Of a DNA stretch of 64,000 bases, positions 1-13,572 are shown in pieces (positions within the stretch are counted from its first letter, which is position 1; every line of letters begins with the position of its first letter). The position numbers and the translations under genes are program-made. The DNA comes from Jaapia argillacea MUCL 33604. Its lineage: Eukaryota > Basidiomycota > Agaricomycetes > Jaapiales > Jaapiaceae. Below the pieces are notes generated by a model, which did not search any database, was not told the origin of the DNA, and saw nothing but the letters and a program-made list of their open reading frames with translations. The DNA is taken from assembly GCA_000697665.1 (NCBI GenBank), contig KL197709.1:2216538-2280537 (forward strand). Reading direction: 5' to 3'.

Positions 1-3000
1 ATTCCAGAGTGTGAGAAACAGAGTCAAATGCTGTGGCCCCACCACTACCCTCGAGCTCATTCACTATCAGAGCATGCAACACGGAGTTGACTGCCAGATT
101 TCGGACAGCAATCTCGAGACAGACATTATCATAACATCCTGGCGATAGGAACTCCGTGCTGGGGAGCTCCTCTGTTTGCCTGTGGTCGTCCTGGACTCCA
201 CCAAGGTCAGGTCGTTCTCCGGGAGACCACCACAGAACCATATCTTCCTTCATCAAACGCCGGGCGAACGTCATGTCTGAGAGGAAAAGTGGCAGATCTC
301 CATCTATATGCCCCACGGGAATGTCGTAGTAATCGGCAAGAGAAATCGTACGGTCAAGCCAAACTCCAACAGAAAGGTAGCGGTGTATCAGCTTCTGGGC
401 GACGTTTGATTGCCAAGGAAACACGTCCAGGCTGTGGGGTGCCTTGGCCTTGGACATGGACAGGACAGGGAACTTGTCCAGTTTAGGTACGAGGGAGTCG
501 AAATAGTGTTGGTCCTTCACGGATGAGATAATGATGGTGTATCCTTGGCCCTCTAGGAGGCCAAGTTCACGAGATACGGCCTTGAGAGCCGTTGCATCGT
601 TCCCGTGATACGTCGACGCAAACTCTCGGGTTGGTGGATAGCTCATGGACGTGCTGACCCCATAGTTGCGCTGGTGCTTGTTGCTTAGATCGGCGTATAG
701 TTCGGAGAGGCGAGTGATGGGTTGTCGGCGAGTGGCGGGGTCGACGAGATGGAGTTTCACCGTACCGACAGGTGTGAACACAGCAAAAACATGCACCGGA
801 GCAGTGTTCGAGCAGGCGTGATAAAGGAAAATATATTTCCCGGCTTTCCCTTCATCTAGGTACTTGGTTCGGATCGAAGTGAGCACCGCACGGTCCAAGC
901 TTTCAAGATCGACACCAGTATTCTGCGCTCGATTCAAAGTCGTACTGGGATCATCAACCGTACACGTCTTGCCGAGTTTTAGAATGCCTCGAATGACCAG
1001 CGGGATCTGAAAACCGTCAGCGACAAAGCAGACAATCAAAAAGAGGTAATCTCACCTGAAGTTCGTACACTCCATCAACACACGGGTCATTCATCAAATC
1101 AATGAAGTGTTCCTGGCCTTCTTGGTAGACCTCTTCCCGCACCACCACTTTGAACAGGTTCGAACATGGTAAGCCCCGAGGTAAATTGCGAACAACCTTA
1201 TCACAAGAATACAGGTCGGTTCGGAAACGGCCGTCCTTCGGGGGAATCCTCGTATGGAGGTAGAACTCGCGAGGAATACGTAAAGGTATCCCCACCAACT
1301 TGGAATCCACGGAAAGCCACAGCGTGAATCTGCCGGCGATCTTGCTTGGTCGGATTTGTACGACATCCCAGCGATAGTTAGTTCTGACTTGTGCTCCTTT
1401 GAATATCTTGGGAACGACTGCAGCAGTGGTTCCTCCCCAGCGAATCTCTATTCCCTTCCTCCACCGAGCCCTCTTGAGTGACAGATAGCCATGATAATCA
1501 ACTGTTGCATCAGGCGGAGTCGGTTCCTCCTCGTTTTCAGACTCTTCATGAATGTCCTGGACGGGAGCGCGTTTACGATTGACCACTGCAATTCGTATAC
1601 GGCCCTCCGCTTGAGTAGGCTGGTTGCCGAAGTCCTCCATGTCAACAGACGTGGCCTGTGATTCACGTTCCTCCGGAGACACCTTCTTAAAGAAGTCGGT
1701 GACCTTGTGCTGTCGGAACTTATCGTCCAAGGCCGCAACTCGACGGTGAAGCCAATCGGGGTGATGGATGCGAGGGACAGGGTTTGCTACTTTCTGCATA
1801 GCCGCAGGGATTGTGATAAGTTTCTGGATGACCGATCCTAACCGCTCGATGTAGTAGTCCCAGTCGAGGATGGACCGCAATTCGAAACTTATGAGGCTGT
1901 TGTCCTTGAGCCATTTACGCAAGTACAAGCGCTTTACGCTCTCCTCGGCAGAAAAGATGGCAACAGGGACCGCTCTCTCCGTGACAGGTGCCCCCATAGG
2001 ACGTGCGGAGATGATAAATTTACATGCAAGGCCCTTGTCCTTGACCATTTGATCACCGAGGAATTCCGCCAGACGTTTCGCAGTACTAATGGAGGTCGAC
2101 TTTTGACCACCGTACTCTGCCAAAGTCTTGGACATACTCCGGTTCTCAGCAATGAGTTCGACGAGCTCCTCATCCGGCAGGTTTTCAGCCTTACTGAAAA
2201 GGACATCTAGCCACCGATCGGCGACCTGAGCGACTGCAGAATAGCATTCTTCAGTGGTGGTTCCAAGGAGAAATTTCTCGAAGATCTGGGATTGGAAGAT
2301 CTTGATGAGCTGTAATTCACCGCGTCGCTTGACTTCGAAGCCCTTGAGTTCAGCGAGAGAGCCATCGTCGTTGAACACGGCATATCGCTTCTTGAGCAAC
2401 TTGTCTTCCTCCTTGGATGAAGGGAGAATCATGGCTTTGTATGGTCCATCAAGCTCGAAGAAGATCGAATTCTCGCTATGTATCGAGTAATGACCGGTGT
2501 CTGGGTCGAGGTCGTGGTATTGGTGATTGGTGAATTGGTCATGGACGAGGTGGTTAAGCATGGTGCAAGGGTATGAAAACGCGATCGTCTTCCCGTTCTC
2601 GAGCTTGAACTTGAAATTCTCCGGAAACACTCCAGGGAGCATGCACCATATACCATCCGTGTCGAGCTCAAGGGGCCGACCGATCTGCTCAACCAATTGT
2701 CGAGCCATCTGGATGATGGTAGCACCTGTCAAACAGGTGATCCCAGCCATCTCCATCGAGTGCCATCTCGCTCCTTTTCGCATGACATATCCGTAGAAAG
2801 AGTTGAGGATACATTTGTGGGCGAGCTGGAGGGAGTCGTAGACCACGATCATCTTCTTTGCCTCGTCAATCTCCGCGATGGATTTGCCTTCGGTCAAGAA
2901 GGCGTCAAGGTTCTTCTTCCACGTTTTGTGTAACCCCTTGTACTCGTATCGACGATCTCGGAAGCGACGGACAGTATCAATATAGAAGGGATTCTCCTTC

Positions 3001-5665
3001 TGGCAGATGATGGATTCGCGGTTCTCGACCTTGGTATCCTTCATCTTCTTGTACACCTTGCGAGAATAATCTCCGAGTCGTTTATGGAGCAATGCGGTTT
3101 GTTCAGCTTCGGACAAGTCTGGGAACCTGCGCTGCGGCCCTCCTGGTTTCTTCGATGGGAATGACTCCTGGTTCAGAGCATGTTTGATCATGTTGAATTC
3201 ATCACGGTGGGCAGGGAAGAACTCTCCTCTCCACGCCCATGTCATTCTTCGGTCGCATTTCTTCCCTGGTCGATTGTAGTCGCATACCGCACAGACAGAC
3301 TCGTCGACTACGGAGTCTGGCTGCAGCCGATTGGACAACATGATATTCGGGTACATGGCGGCGACATCCAGATGGTAGATGAGAGGATTGTCCAGGCGGA
3401 GAGGATTGTCACGCATGAGCTCGAGAGCATCTTGGATGCGACCTTTGACCTCCTCGTAGTTCGTGACGCTCTCTAGAGACGACTTTGATTCCTCGACTAT
3501 GCAGAATGTCAATGCAGCGTCAAGTTCGTCGATCAACTAGGTAAGGGGTGGAGGTCATCAGTATCGGGAAAACTGACAGAGATAAACACAACCTTTTGCA
3601 CGGCACTCGGCTCAATCTTGAAGTGAGTTGGAATATCACTTCGGAAGACGCCAGCTTCCAATGCCTCGACATGACCACCAACGTAAGTCTCCGAAGCAAG
3701 CAAATGACCCTCGAACATATTGCCATGCTCCTCTTCATGCCTATTGGGCATAATGATATGGCCTCGATAGGCTTCAACCTAAGATGGATACCTGTGAGCC
3801 ACGAGGTGTAAAGTGTAAGGCGACAGCATACCATGAGCAGAGTCTCGCACAAGGTACCGCTTCCCTTACGCAAAACCTCGTCGGGATTGAGGGGGATGAT
3901 ATTGCACAACGAAAAGATGAAAGGGTGGACATATTTCATGTACAGGTAGTAGGTTGCGACCGCATCGGAGACGGAGTATTGCGCGAGGGTTTGAGGTTGT
4001 TCCATTGCGTATCTAAAAGCGGAGGTCAGAATGTTACAGGTGAAGGGCCGTATCTACGTACGGAGTCATGAGCTCTGGGTCGAGCTCAATGGGATCGTAG
4101 CCCAACTTCGCAGTCGTAACCGCCTTCAAGCCCTGACTTCCTTGGGGTAAATACGAGTCACGCTTCACCCATCGAAAACAGTCCATATGGACACAGGTTC
4201 TGCTCTTGAACTCGTCTTCAGAGTCCTTGGCGAAACCGGTTTCGAGGAACATGTCGATGCCGTGTATCTTGGCACGAGCACAGAGGAAGGGGAAATCAAA
4301 GAAGTCTCCGTTGAACGTTGCCATTACCGTGGGCTTAACTTCTTGGATATGCGTGAAAAACCGCATGATCGTTGCAGCCTAGAAGATGAAAATCAGTCTG
4401 CTGAAAGCTTAGCACAACGTGATGCATACCTCGTCTGCCTCGTTGAATATGATAAAGGGACCCTCATATCCTTCCTTGGGAGTATACTCGAAATCCTCAA
4501 TATCCTCGCTCACAATCTCCCGGTTGGTGATTAGGTATCCTTGGCCGTCCACCATGTATGAAATCATCATGACCTGATCAATTGCTTGATCTGGAAACTT
4601 GAGTGGTGCCTTGGTCGTCTCGATATCATAAGCCATGACGACAGGGTCTGCACGCTTCACACGTTCCGCGATGTGCTTGAAGGAGGGTTGGCCAGCGGTA
4701 AAGGTGACGGTATACCAGACACCAACGCGGAGCTCGTTGTCGATGGCGACTCGGAGATAGTAAGGCACATCGTATTCGCGAATGTCAATGATGGCGTTTC
4801 TTGGATCTTTGTCTCTTGAACCTCCCGCTCGATTGGAAGAATCTGCGTCCCACTCGGCTTCGAGCTCGATTTGCATTCCGGCACCGTCAGCAGTACTAGC
4901 GTTGACCACTTCAGCGTACGCATCAACAGCGTCCCGCTTGGCACCGTTGGCCAGTGCGAGAGGCATGATCTCTCTCCTGACAGTCAGCAGGTCCGAGACG
5001 TTCCTGAAGTGCAGTTGAAGGTAGATGCGACGGTGCCCCATCAGATGGTTCGGCATTTGGAGATCCTCCTTCCGTTCCCGCGTGATTCGAAGAATGGCCC
5101 CCTCGTAGCGCTTGATCAGCCATTCCTCGATGACCGTTTCCATCCCACTCTTCAACAGGATTGGTCAATGATAGATGTAAATAGCTGAGTTGACGCACCT
5201 TGCAGGCAATGTAGAAGTATGGCTCGTACTGGAATGTGCACTTGAACATCCCTCCGTCATCCTGAATGAAGTAGAATTCGACAGCGGCTTTTCCACCTGG
5301 CCAGTCTGGGTCTTTCACTAGTGTCTGTGGAGGAGGGGTTCGCGCTTTAGCCACAGGTCAGAAGGCGAAATACACGAACTCACGGGATGCATATTGACCA
5401 GCCAGCCCTCTCTCGCACCTCCTTCTTGCACTGTAACAAATCCAAGCTTCTCGTCAACCTCGTTCGCGAGCTTAACCTGCTCAAACCTCTCCGCAAGCTG
5501 CGTGCCGTCGTCGTCCCTCTGAGGTGCTGGCGCGTCACCAGAACCGCTTGCGCCCCCTCTGCCACGCCCTCGTCCTCGACCACGAAAGCCACCCCGATAG
5601 GATCTGAAATTGCCACGGCCTCCGCCTCTACCTCGAGATGCGAGACCAAATTTTCCTCTGCTCAT
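1..5665 (-). CDS. POL2: DNA polymerase epsilon catalytic subunit (5' part; runs off the left edge)
   Basis: Leading-strand replicative B-family polymerase with 3'-5' proofreading, acting in the nucleus. Eight exons fit in frame: 5665-5384, 5324-5199, 5149-4430, 4378-4062, 4012-3832, 3778-3593, 3536-1056 and 1006-1, giving about 1766 residues of a protein usually near 2200. The start ATG at 5665 opens a Gly/Arg-rich tail. Exonuclease motifs are visible: Exo I AYDIETT (about residue 310), Exo [13 protein letters not shown] and Exo [14 protein letters not shown]. Polymerase motif A is [10 protein letters not shown] (about residue 660), motif B is [10 protein letters not shown] and motif C is ELDTDGIW. 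The last exon enters the inactivated C-terminal polymerase half; the zinc-binding C-terminus lies outside the window. Introns are 49-59 bp. Identification is firm. Confidence 0.97.
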
Positions 5666-6002
5666 CTTGATGCAGAGTGGGCGTCAGGATAATCGCGTCT
5701 GGACGCGGCTTAATGTCGTGCAGGAGGTGAGGAAGTCGTGGGAGATTGGAATTTGATCAACGCCACAGGCGCGTCAAATAATCGACGTCACGCGGTGACC
5801 TTAGCCCAAGCGTGACTCACGTCGGTGGGTTTCAAGTTGGAGGTCGTCCAATGTTCGAGGTTCAGATCGCACATCGGCGACTACTAGTGGGATCGTACAG
5901 CACGACATAGACACGAGAGCCCTTATGCCGGAAATCTCGCAAAACAGCGATTTTCTAGTCGAGACGAGAATCTCTTCCCACCAGTACCAGTGACTCCAAG
6001 TA
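5666..6002. promoter_or_regulatory. POL2 upstream region with several CGCG cores
   Basis: This 337-bp gap separates the GH125 stop from the POL2 start. It holds at least four CGCG cores within about 120 bp (in the sequences around 5687, 5700, 5768 and 5790), resembling degenerate MluI cell-cycle boxes. Fungal S-phase genes such as POL2 are classically controlled by MBF through such boxes, but there is no perfect ACGCGT here, so the assignment is an inference. No gene was seen in the gap. Confidence 0.3.
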
Positions 6003-8408
6003 CTAACCAGGTATATATCGCTGGTTGTCCTTAAAGATGAGATGGGGTTTCCTATCCGCCAAGTCCAGCAACATCTCAGCAAAGTAGCTGTTCGCCCAGG
6101 CGAACCACGGTCGAGTGTAGTCAGATGAGTTGTATATCGATTGAGACTCGTGGATCAGTCCCAAGCCATTCGTATTCTTTCGGACGATCAGCAAGCGAGG
6201 CGGCAAGATGGGGGCAAAGAGCACATACATTAGCGATGAGGTGCAGAGACTCCATAATCTCAGAATCGTCATCCGTACCAAATATCGCAGACACTTGCGA
6301 CATTGGCCATGGATGCCACGCATCGATATGTGGACCCCTTGCGATCGCGAGTCAGTCAAAGATGAAGCTCCTCCTGTTCCCAATACCACTCACCCGATCC
6401 CGCTGAAGTTCTTGCCTGCAGCGTAGTATGGATTTTGCCGAGAAAGAAGCAGTCTACGAGTTGCAAGATATTCCGGATTCTGCTTGTCGAGGAAGCCGAG
6501 ATATGGGAGAGAGAGCAGTGACTGAACAGTTCGAATAAGTCAACAACATACCCAAAGCACTGGAAGAGTAAAGACACCCACGGGAACATTGGCATCATCC
6601 ATCACATACCGAGCACCCAAACCTGGGCCACATACGTTGAGTAGACTGGTAGGAGTGGAGGTAAATGGCAATACCATTTGTTTCGTAGGCGAAGATACCA
6701 TTCAATAGCTAGTTGTGGAATAGATGAGAGAAACGTGTTGGATGAGGGGCGCAAAACTTACTGTGGTATTCCAGACAGCTTCCCCGATCCTTGTACTCCA
6801 CTCTCGTGCTAGCTCGCTGAAATTAGCAGCTTGCCCACTAGCATCCAAGATACGAGCAAGATAAGCCAGCTCAACGCTCAACATCGCATTCGCAGGGGTC
6901 AGAAAAGCTGAGACAATGAGTCTGGGGTATATTTCTCAGATATCCTTGGACAGACCACGTACCGAAAGTGCTCAAATCATCCGAAGGCCTATGATGCGTC
7001 CCCACCATGCCGGTGTATGCCTTCGGCTCCCCGTTGCCACCATTCGGGACAGGTGGTGACAAGGAGCCGCTGCCCCCATTCCAATTGTAGTACGAAATGA
7101 AGTTGAAATCGGCGTCGAAGGAACTTTGTGATTGTTCGGTGATCACGCGAAATATCTGTGTAAGTGCCGTATGCCCTGTCCGTGTAGTTGAGTGGGGAGT
7201 AACAAGAAAGTGTGAGCGAGGGGGACGAACAATTATCATTCATCATTGAGCTATCGTTCGTGGCGAGGTAATACGATCTGGACAGTTTGAGGAAACCACA
7301 TAACGAATCGAGTTCGTACTAAGTTACAACATGGGTTCAGAATCATCCCGGATCGAGGATGCCGAACGCCTACCTTGCACTCGAAGACCGTTCTGTTATC
7401 AACGGGCCTACAGAAATATTTAGCACCTCAAGAGCAGAAAACCGACGAGAAGGTAAATACGGATTAACAATGACGCCATCCGCCCAATCGTTGTGACTGG
7501 GGCTTAGACCACTCTCCGGAGGTGGCTGGAATGCTCCACAATAAGGGTACTGAGAAACATAGCGAGCTTCGTTGTTGATTATGGCCTTCACTAAGGACGC
7601 CAGCTCCCTGTCGATGGACAAGAGACTGTAGTAATGCGCAAACTACGGGGAATGTCAAGGCAAGGTAGTCACAACTCGAGAAGGTGGCTCACCTGATTCG
7701 CAGTGTCGCGAAGCCACTGAGCTCTGAAAAGTGGGTGGTATCAGGATGCATAGGTCAGATTCTGCGAGAGGATTCGCATACGTGATGTCCTAAGTGCACA
7801 AAGGATCAAAATTGGAAGAGTCCGAGAAGGGAACCACTCACGCCAGTGATTATGAAAGCCAAGTTTTCGGTCTAATGTGGTTGTATGGAATGAATATCAC
7901 TAGTTTACAAGCCGAGAACCCACACGGAATAACGAACCGCATTGAAGTACTTGACAGTTGTATCTGAAAGGACCAGTGAGCACCAAACCTAGTCCCAGTA
8001 CGCATCAGCCTGACCAAGAGTATTGGGAAATGTGTTTTCGAACAGCCTTGCAAGGTCAGGATCCTTCAGGCGAGCATTCATATCGTCTATCACTCGCTAC
8101 ATATGAAAAAACAGATGTCCAGCAGCCAGAATCCAAGGCAATGGGATGGATTACCTCAACAGCCGTACTGTTGAAGGTACGACAAGTAGGTTCGGGCCTC
8201 ATATACGGCAGCCCCAGAGGCCCTGTGGACGGAGATCCATGCGGGGTCTAGTAACAGATATTCTCCTCAGCAAGGGCGCATCCTCAGGACAAGAGTGATC
8301 AGAAATTCACACCTGAGCATAGGTCGTATAGTCAGGACATTGTGCGGACGACACAACTCCGACCGTGACAGATATCAAACCTAAAGACTTTAATATCCCA
8401 AACTTCAT
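6003..8408 (-). CDS. GH125 exo-alpha-1,6-mannosidase, Mug157-like, secreted
   Basis: Glycoside hydrolase family 125 removes non-reducing alpha-1,6-linked mannose; fungal members are secretory or vacuolar. The start at 8408 gives a signal-peptide-like N-terminus (MKFGILKSLGLISVTVGV then SSAQ). At least ten small exons are needed. Family motifs appear in order: ARLFENTFPNTLDTTV (about 8090-7970), the WLRDTANQ block (about 7720), YPYCGAFQPPPESGL (7560-7510), the KYELDSLCGFLKLS block (about 7300), HPWPMSQVSAIFGT (6310-6270), GLIHES (about 6150) and WFAWANSYFAEM followed by RKPHLIF (6110-6030). The stop is at 6003. An in-frame upstream ATG at about 8426 would lengthen the leader by six residues. 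It lies head-to-tail upstream of POL2 with no functional link. Confidence 0.9.
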
Positions 8409-8966
8409 AGACAAGACAGACATGATGGTGGTTATCCAAGAAATGAGTGGTAACTTCAACAGCCTTATAGCGTTGGAGCCAAGGTCGGCTACGACCCTCG
8501 GCCCGTCTGCAAGGGTGGAGAAAACATGTTGTAACATCCACAAGACCTCGGCAGATAAGAAGACAGGTGTTCTTGGGAAGGGCGCGTGATGATGGAGGTA
8601 AGAAAGAATGGATGCTGTCGTGGGAGGCGAAACACGGCGGATGTCACAGTCATGCGGCTCTGTCACAGGTATATGGAAGTCCGTTTGTTTGACCAGCTGC
8701 AGCGAAAGAGGCGAAACAAGAAACTTCAGGAGACACACCCAACTAAAACCAAAAGGCATAATTCAGTATAAATGTTGTATGATACATACAATGAAAGAAT
8801 AAGCCGATTGCACTAAATGCCAATACAATATAGGTGCAAGTCCAAGATCCATATGATGTTCCGATAAAGAAACTTGAAGACGAGAGCCTGCCACAAGTCA
8901 AGTCAAAATCGCGCACACAACGGATCACGATAGGCGCTCACATGAAACGAAAAGGGAGGGGAAAGC
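8409..8966. other. Intergenic region, no gene seen
   Basis: This gap of 558 bp lies between the GH125 start and the stop of the Ser/Pro-rich gene. Only short, motif-free reading frames occur. It probably holds the GH125 promoter next to 8409 and the 3' untranslated region of the downstream minus-strand gene near 8966. Confidence 0.4.
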
Positions 8967-11039
8967 TCAGAAAGTCATGGGAGTAGATGGAGCAGAATGC
9001 CAAATCTCAGGACCATCTACACTCAGGGACGACGTAGCACGGAATTCTGGGACTTGCCCATTACCCTCGCCATACGGATGGAGTCCACCATTCGGTGCTT
9101 TCCCATCTTTCGCCAGTGCGTCATCCGAAGAGCGCTCTTCGCCGACCTTCTTCTCCACCTGTTTATCACCGGGAGTAAAATAGTCCTTCTCGTCCACGTC
9201 AGTCGGGGTAAGGTTTTTGGGGGTAGTTTCAGGCTCGAGAGTGGTCGCAGGCGACAACGTATGTGTGACAGGTGTCTCCGACGTGCGCTCAACAGAACCA
9301 CCGCTCGTCTGAGGCTGAGACTCCGTTGAAGGTTCTCCTTCAGTAACAGAGCGTGATTTCGAAGATGCTTCAATGTCCTGCTCTCCCTCTTCCCTCGTCT
9401 CCTCCCCATCTTCCGATTCATCGCTACTACACCGATCACCGTCCCCATCATTATCCCCATTCTCACTCATCCTTCCCCCAGTCCTCCCACTATACGAAGT
9501 CCACAGACTCCTCTCCCTCTCTTTCACAGCCCCAGCTAAACCTCCACCACTAACACTCCCCCCCCCACTCCCAACCCTAGCACTCCATCCACTAGCCTCA
9601 CTCTCCCAACTTCCCCTCCTCGAGCTCCTCGGTCTCAACGCTCTCACACTAGCATCCACATCCCTATTATCCCCATCACCTCCAAACCCAAATTCATCAC
9701 CTCCGAGCCCAAAGTGACTCGCACTATCGACCGTACGAATGTCAACATCAAAGTGAGAAATGGAATCTGCGCCGCCTCTGTTTGACCATGTGCCGCCACC
9801 TCCTGTGGTGGTGCTCGGTGCTCCTCCACCACCGGAGGTTAAGGCGGTGGCGCCGATACGCGACCCCGGGACACCAAAGGCGGATGAAGCGAGCGTGAGC
9901 ATGGAGGCGTCGTCCATAGGCGGAGAAGATGGTCGTGGATTATTTCGAGGGTGATGATATGTATGTTGTGGCGCATGAACGGTACCCGGGATAATATGAG
10001 CACGCGAGGTACTCGGCACGTTCGTATTAGTGTTTGGGCTGAGAGACGCAGGCCTGGAAACACCTTGGGCACCCCCGGAAGGTGGTAACGCAGAAAAAGT
10101 TATTCCAGTCCCAGAGTTCGACCGAACATGCGACGGGAACCGAGTCATTTGGGAGGCGGGGGTAGGCGGGGCTTGTGCGATATGCGCCACACCACCTGTC
10201 AAATCGACACTGAGAAGAGTGGTGGGCTTGGTACTGGCCGCCATGCTCTTGAATGTGCGCGGATCCGACAGATACGATGATGACGACCGCGAAGGCGACG
10301 GTGAAGGAGGTGCACTTGGTGGAAGTGGTCGAACCGAAGCGTCTTCATCCGCTTCATTTGCTAAACTCGAAGGCGACCAAGATGAAGACGATCTCCCATC
10401 ATCATCAACCGTACCACCCCCGCCTCCACCACTAGACATCCCTCTCATCCCATACGCATAACCCCCATCAAACTCATCATCCCCATTCAAAGAGATCGTG
10501 TTCGGTCTCCATAACCCTCCTCCCCCAGTCCTGCTTCCCTGTCTACCAACACCACTCCCAGCTTGACTAGTCCTTGTGGTGGGCAAACTAGGCGTGCTCG
10601 GAATCCTCTTCAAACTTCCATTCCTCCTAGCAGTCTGATTCTTTCCTGCCAACCGAGCACTCTCAGAAGCACGTCTTGGTCGGACGGTCCCCGCTAGTTT
10701 GCGCTGAAACCAATTGATTATGGGTTTGCTCGATCGTCGAGAAACCTTTTTGGTTTGAGGTTGTTGCTGTTGCTGTTGTTGGGATGCCTGTGGTTGTGAA
10801 GCAGACGCTTGCGGTGCTCCCTGTGTTTGTTTCTGCCTCGAAGGGGGCGAAGGTGTAGGTTGTTTTGAGAATTCCGGAGGGTATTTTGAATGCTGCTGTT
10901 GGACAGGCGCGACACCCTCCTTCTCCTTCTTGCTCGGCTTCGGTTCTGGCAAAGGCTTTTCTTTGTGGACAGGGGGTTTCTTCACGTCGTTATGAGCAGT
11001 ATTAGCCTTGTTGTTCGCAGGAGCCAGTGGACCAGCCAT
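8967..11039 (-). CDS. Low-complexity Ser/Pro/Gly-rich protein, function unknown
   Basis: A single uninterrupted exon encodes 690 residues from the ATG at 11039 (MAGPLAPANNKAN). A longer frame without stops reaches 11150, but its first 37 residues look like 5' leader. After a Pro/Gln-rich start with a Gln run, there is one island that looks conserved and basic, KPIINWFQRKLAGTVRPRRA (about residues 107-126). The rest is dominated by Ser, Gly, Pro, Asp and Glu runs, with an acidic DGDGDRCSSDESEDGEE patch in the C-terminal third and no transmembrane segment. I do not recognise the family. The INWFQRKLAG island suggests a short docking motif in an otherwise disordered regulatory protein; that is inference. 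Confidence 0.75.
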   Translation of the reverse strand: MAGPLAPANNKANTAHNDVKKPPVHKEKPLPEPKPSKKEKEGVAPVQQQHSKYPPEFSKQPTPSPPSRQKQTQGAPQASASQPQASQQQQQQQPQTKKVSRRSSKPIINWFQRKLAGTVRPRRASESARLAGKNQTARRNGSLKRIPSTPSLPTTRTSQAGSGVGRQGSRTGGGGLWRPNTISLNGDDEFDGGYAYGMRGMSSGGGGGGTVDDDGRSSSSWSPSSLANEADEDASVRPLPPSAPPSPSPSRSSSSYLSDPRTFKSMAASTKPTTLLSVDLTGGVAHIAQAPPTPASQMTRFPSHVRSNSGTGITFSALPPSGGAQGVSRPASLSPNTNTNVPSTSRAHIIPGTVHAPQHTYHHPRNNPRPSSPPMDDASMLTLASSAFGVPGSRIGATALTSGGGGAPSTTTGGGGTWSNRGGADSISHFDVDIRTVDSASHFGLGGDEFGFGGDGDNRDVDASVRALRPRSSRRGSWESEASGWSARVGSGGGSVSGGGLAGAVKERERSLWTSYSGRTGGRMSENGDNDGDGDRCSSDESEDGEETREEGEQDIEASSKSRSVTEGEPSTESQPQTSGGSVERTSETPVTHTLSPATTLEPETTPKNLTPTDVDEKDYFTPGDKQVEKKVGEERSSDDALAKDGKAPNGGLHPYGEGNGQVPEFRATSSLSVDGPEIWHSAPSTPMTF

Positions 11040-11399
11040 GATTGTTAGAAAGTGCGCGAAAGACTTTAGATGGAGCTCGTTGAATGGAGAAAGGCAACGG
11101 TAAGAACCAATATGGGCGGCAACGGAGTTTCGAAACCGTAAGTGAGACACCCTACGCCACGTGCGGGTGACGGCTATATCACCCGACTGTACTTTTCAGG
11201 TGCCGACGTGAGAGTTCAGTGCAGAGTTCGCAGCACCAAGGAAACGTTCTAAACATGTGTCGAAGTCGCTACCAAGCTTGGCATCGACATGGTCATCGAT
11301 AAATCAGTAGATGATGCGTCTTCGTGCACGTCGGATGGTATAATCAACCCCATAGATACACCCAGTTATTCCACACCTGTCAGAACTCCCGCAATAGCC
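11040..11399. other. Intergenic region, no gene seen
   Basis: The gap of 360 bp separates the start of the Ser/Pro-rich gene (11039) from the LYS12 stop (11400). It must contain the promoter of the former and the 3' end of the latter. No further gene or repeat was seen. Confidence 0.4.
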
Positions 11400-13355
<1,956 letters not shown>

Positions 13356-13572
13356 TTGAAGGTATCAACAAACAAGAAAAGGATGAAGACGAGGAGAACG
13401 AGCCAGGGAAATTATGGAGGCTTTAGAAACCGATAACACCGAATCACGAAAATTATGATTTTGTCGCGGCCTCGTGACTGACGCGTCTGCTTCAATTGCC
13501 GGTTTACTGCACATGCGACAGTATAAGTACGCCTCAAATAATTTTTACTCCCTTCACTTTCCTTCCTCTACA
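13356..13572. promoter_or_regulatory. Shared divergent promoter of LYS12 and the Cdt2-like gene, with an ACGCGT box
   Basis: Only 217 bp separate the two start codons. A perfect ACGCGT (MluI cell-cycle box) lies at 13481-13486, about 90 bp upstream of the Cdt2-like ATG, and a second CGCG core sits at about 13466. MBF-type factors bind ACGCGT upstream of many fungal G1/S genes, which suits a replication-coupled ubiquitin-ligase receptor. No TGACTCA general-control site was found for LYS12. Confidence 0.4.

Noticed and set aside
9353-9717. Plus-strand Ser/Pro-rich open frames opposite the 8967-11039 gene
   Set aside because: They are the complement of a low-complexity Ser/Gly-rich coding region and have no independent support.
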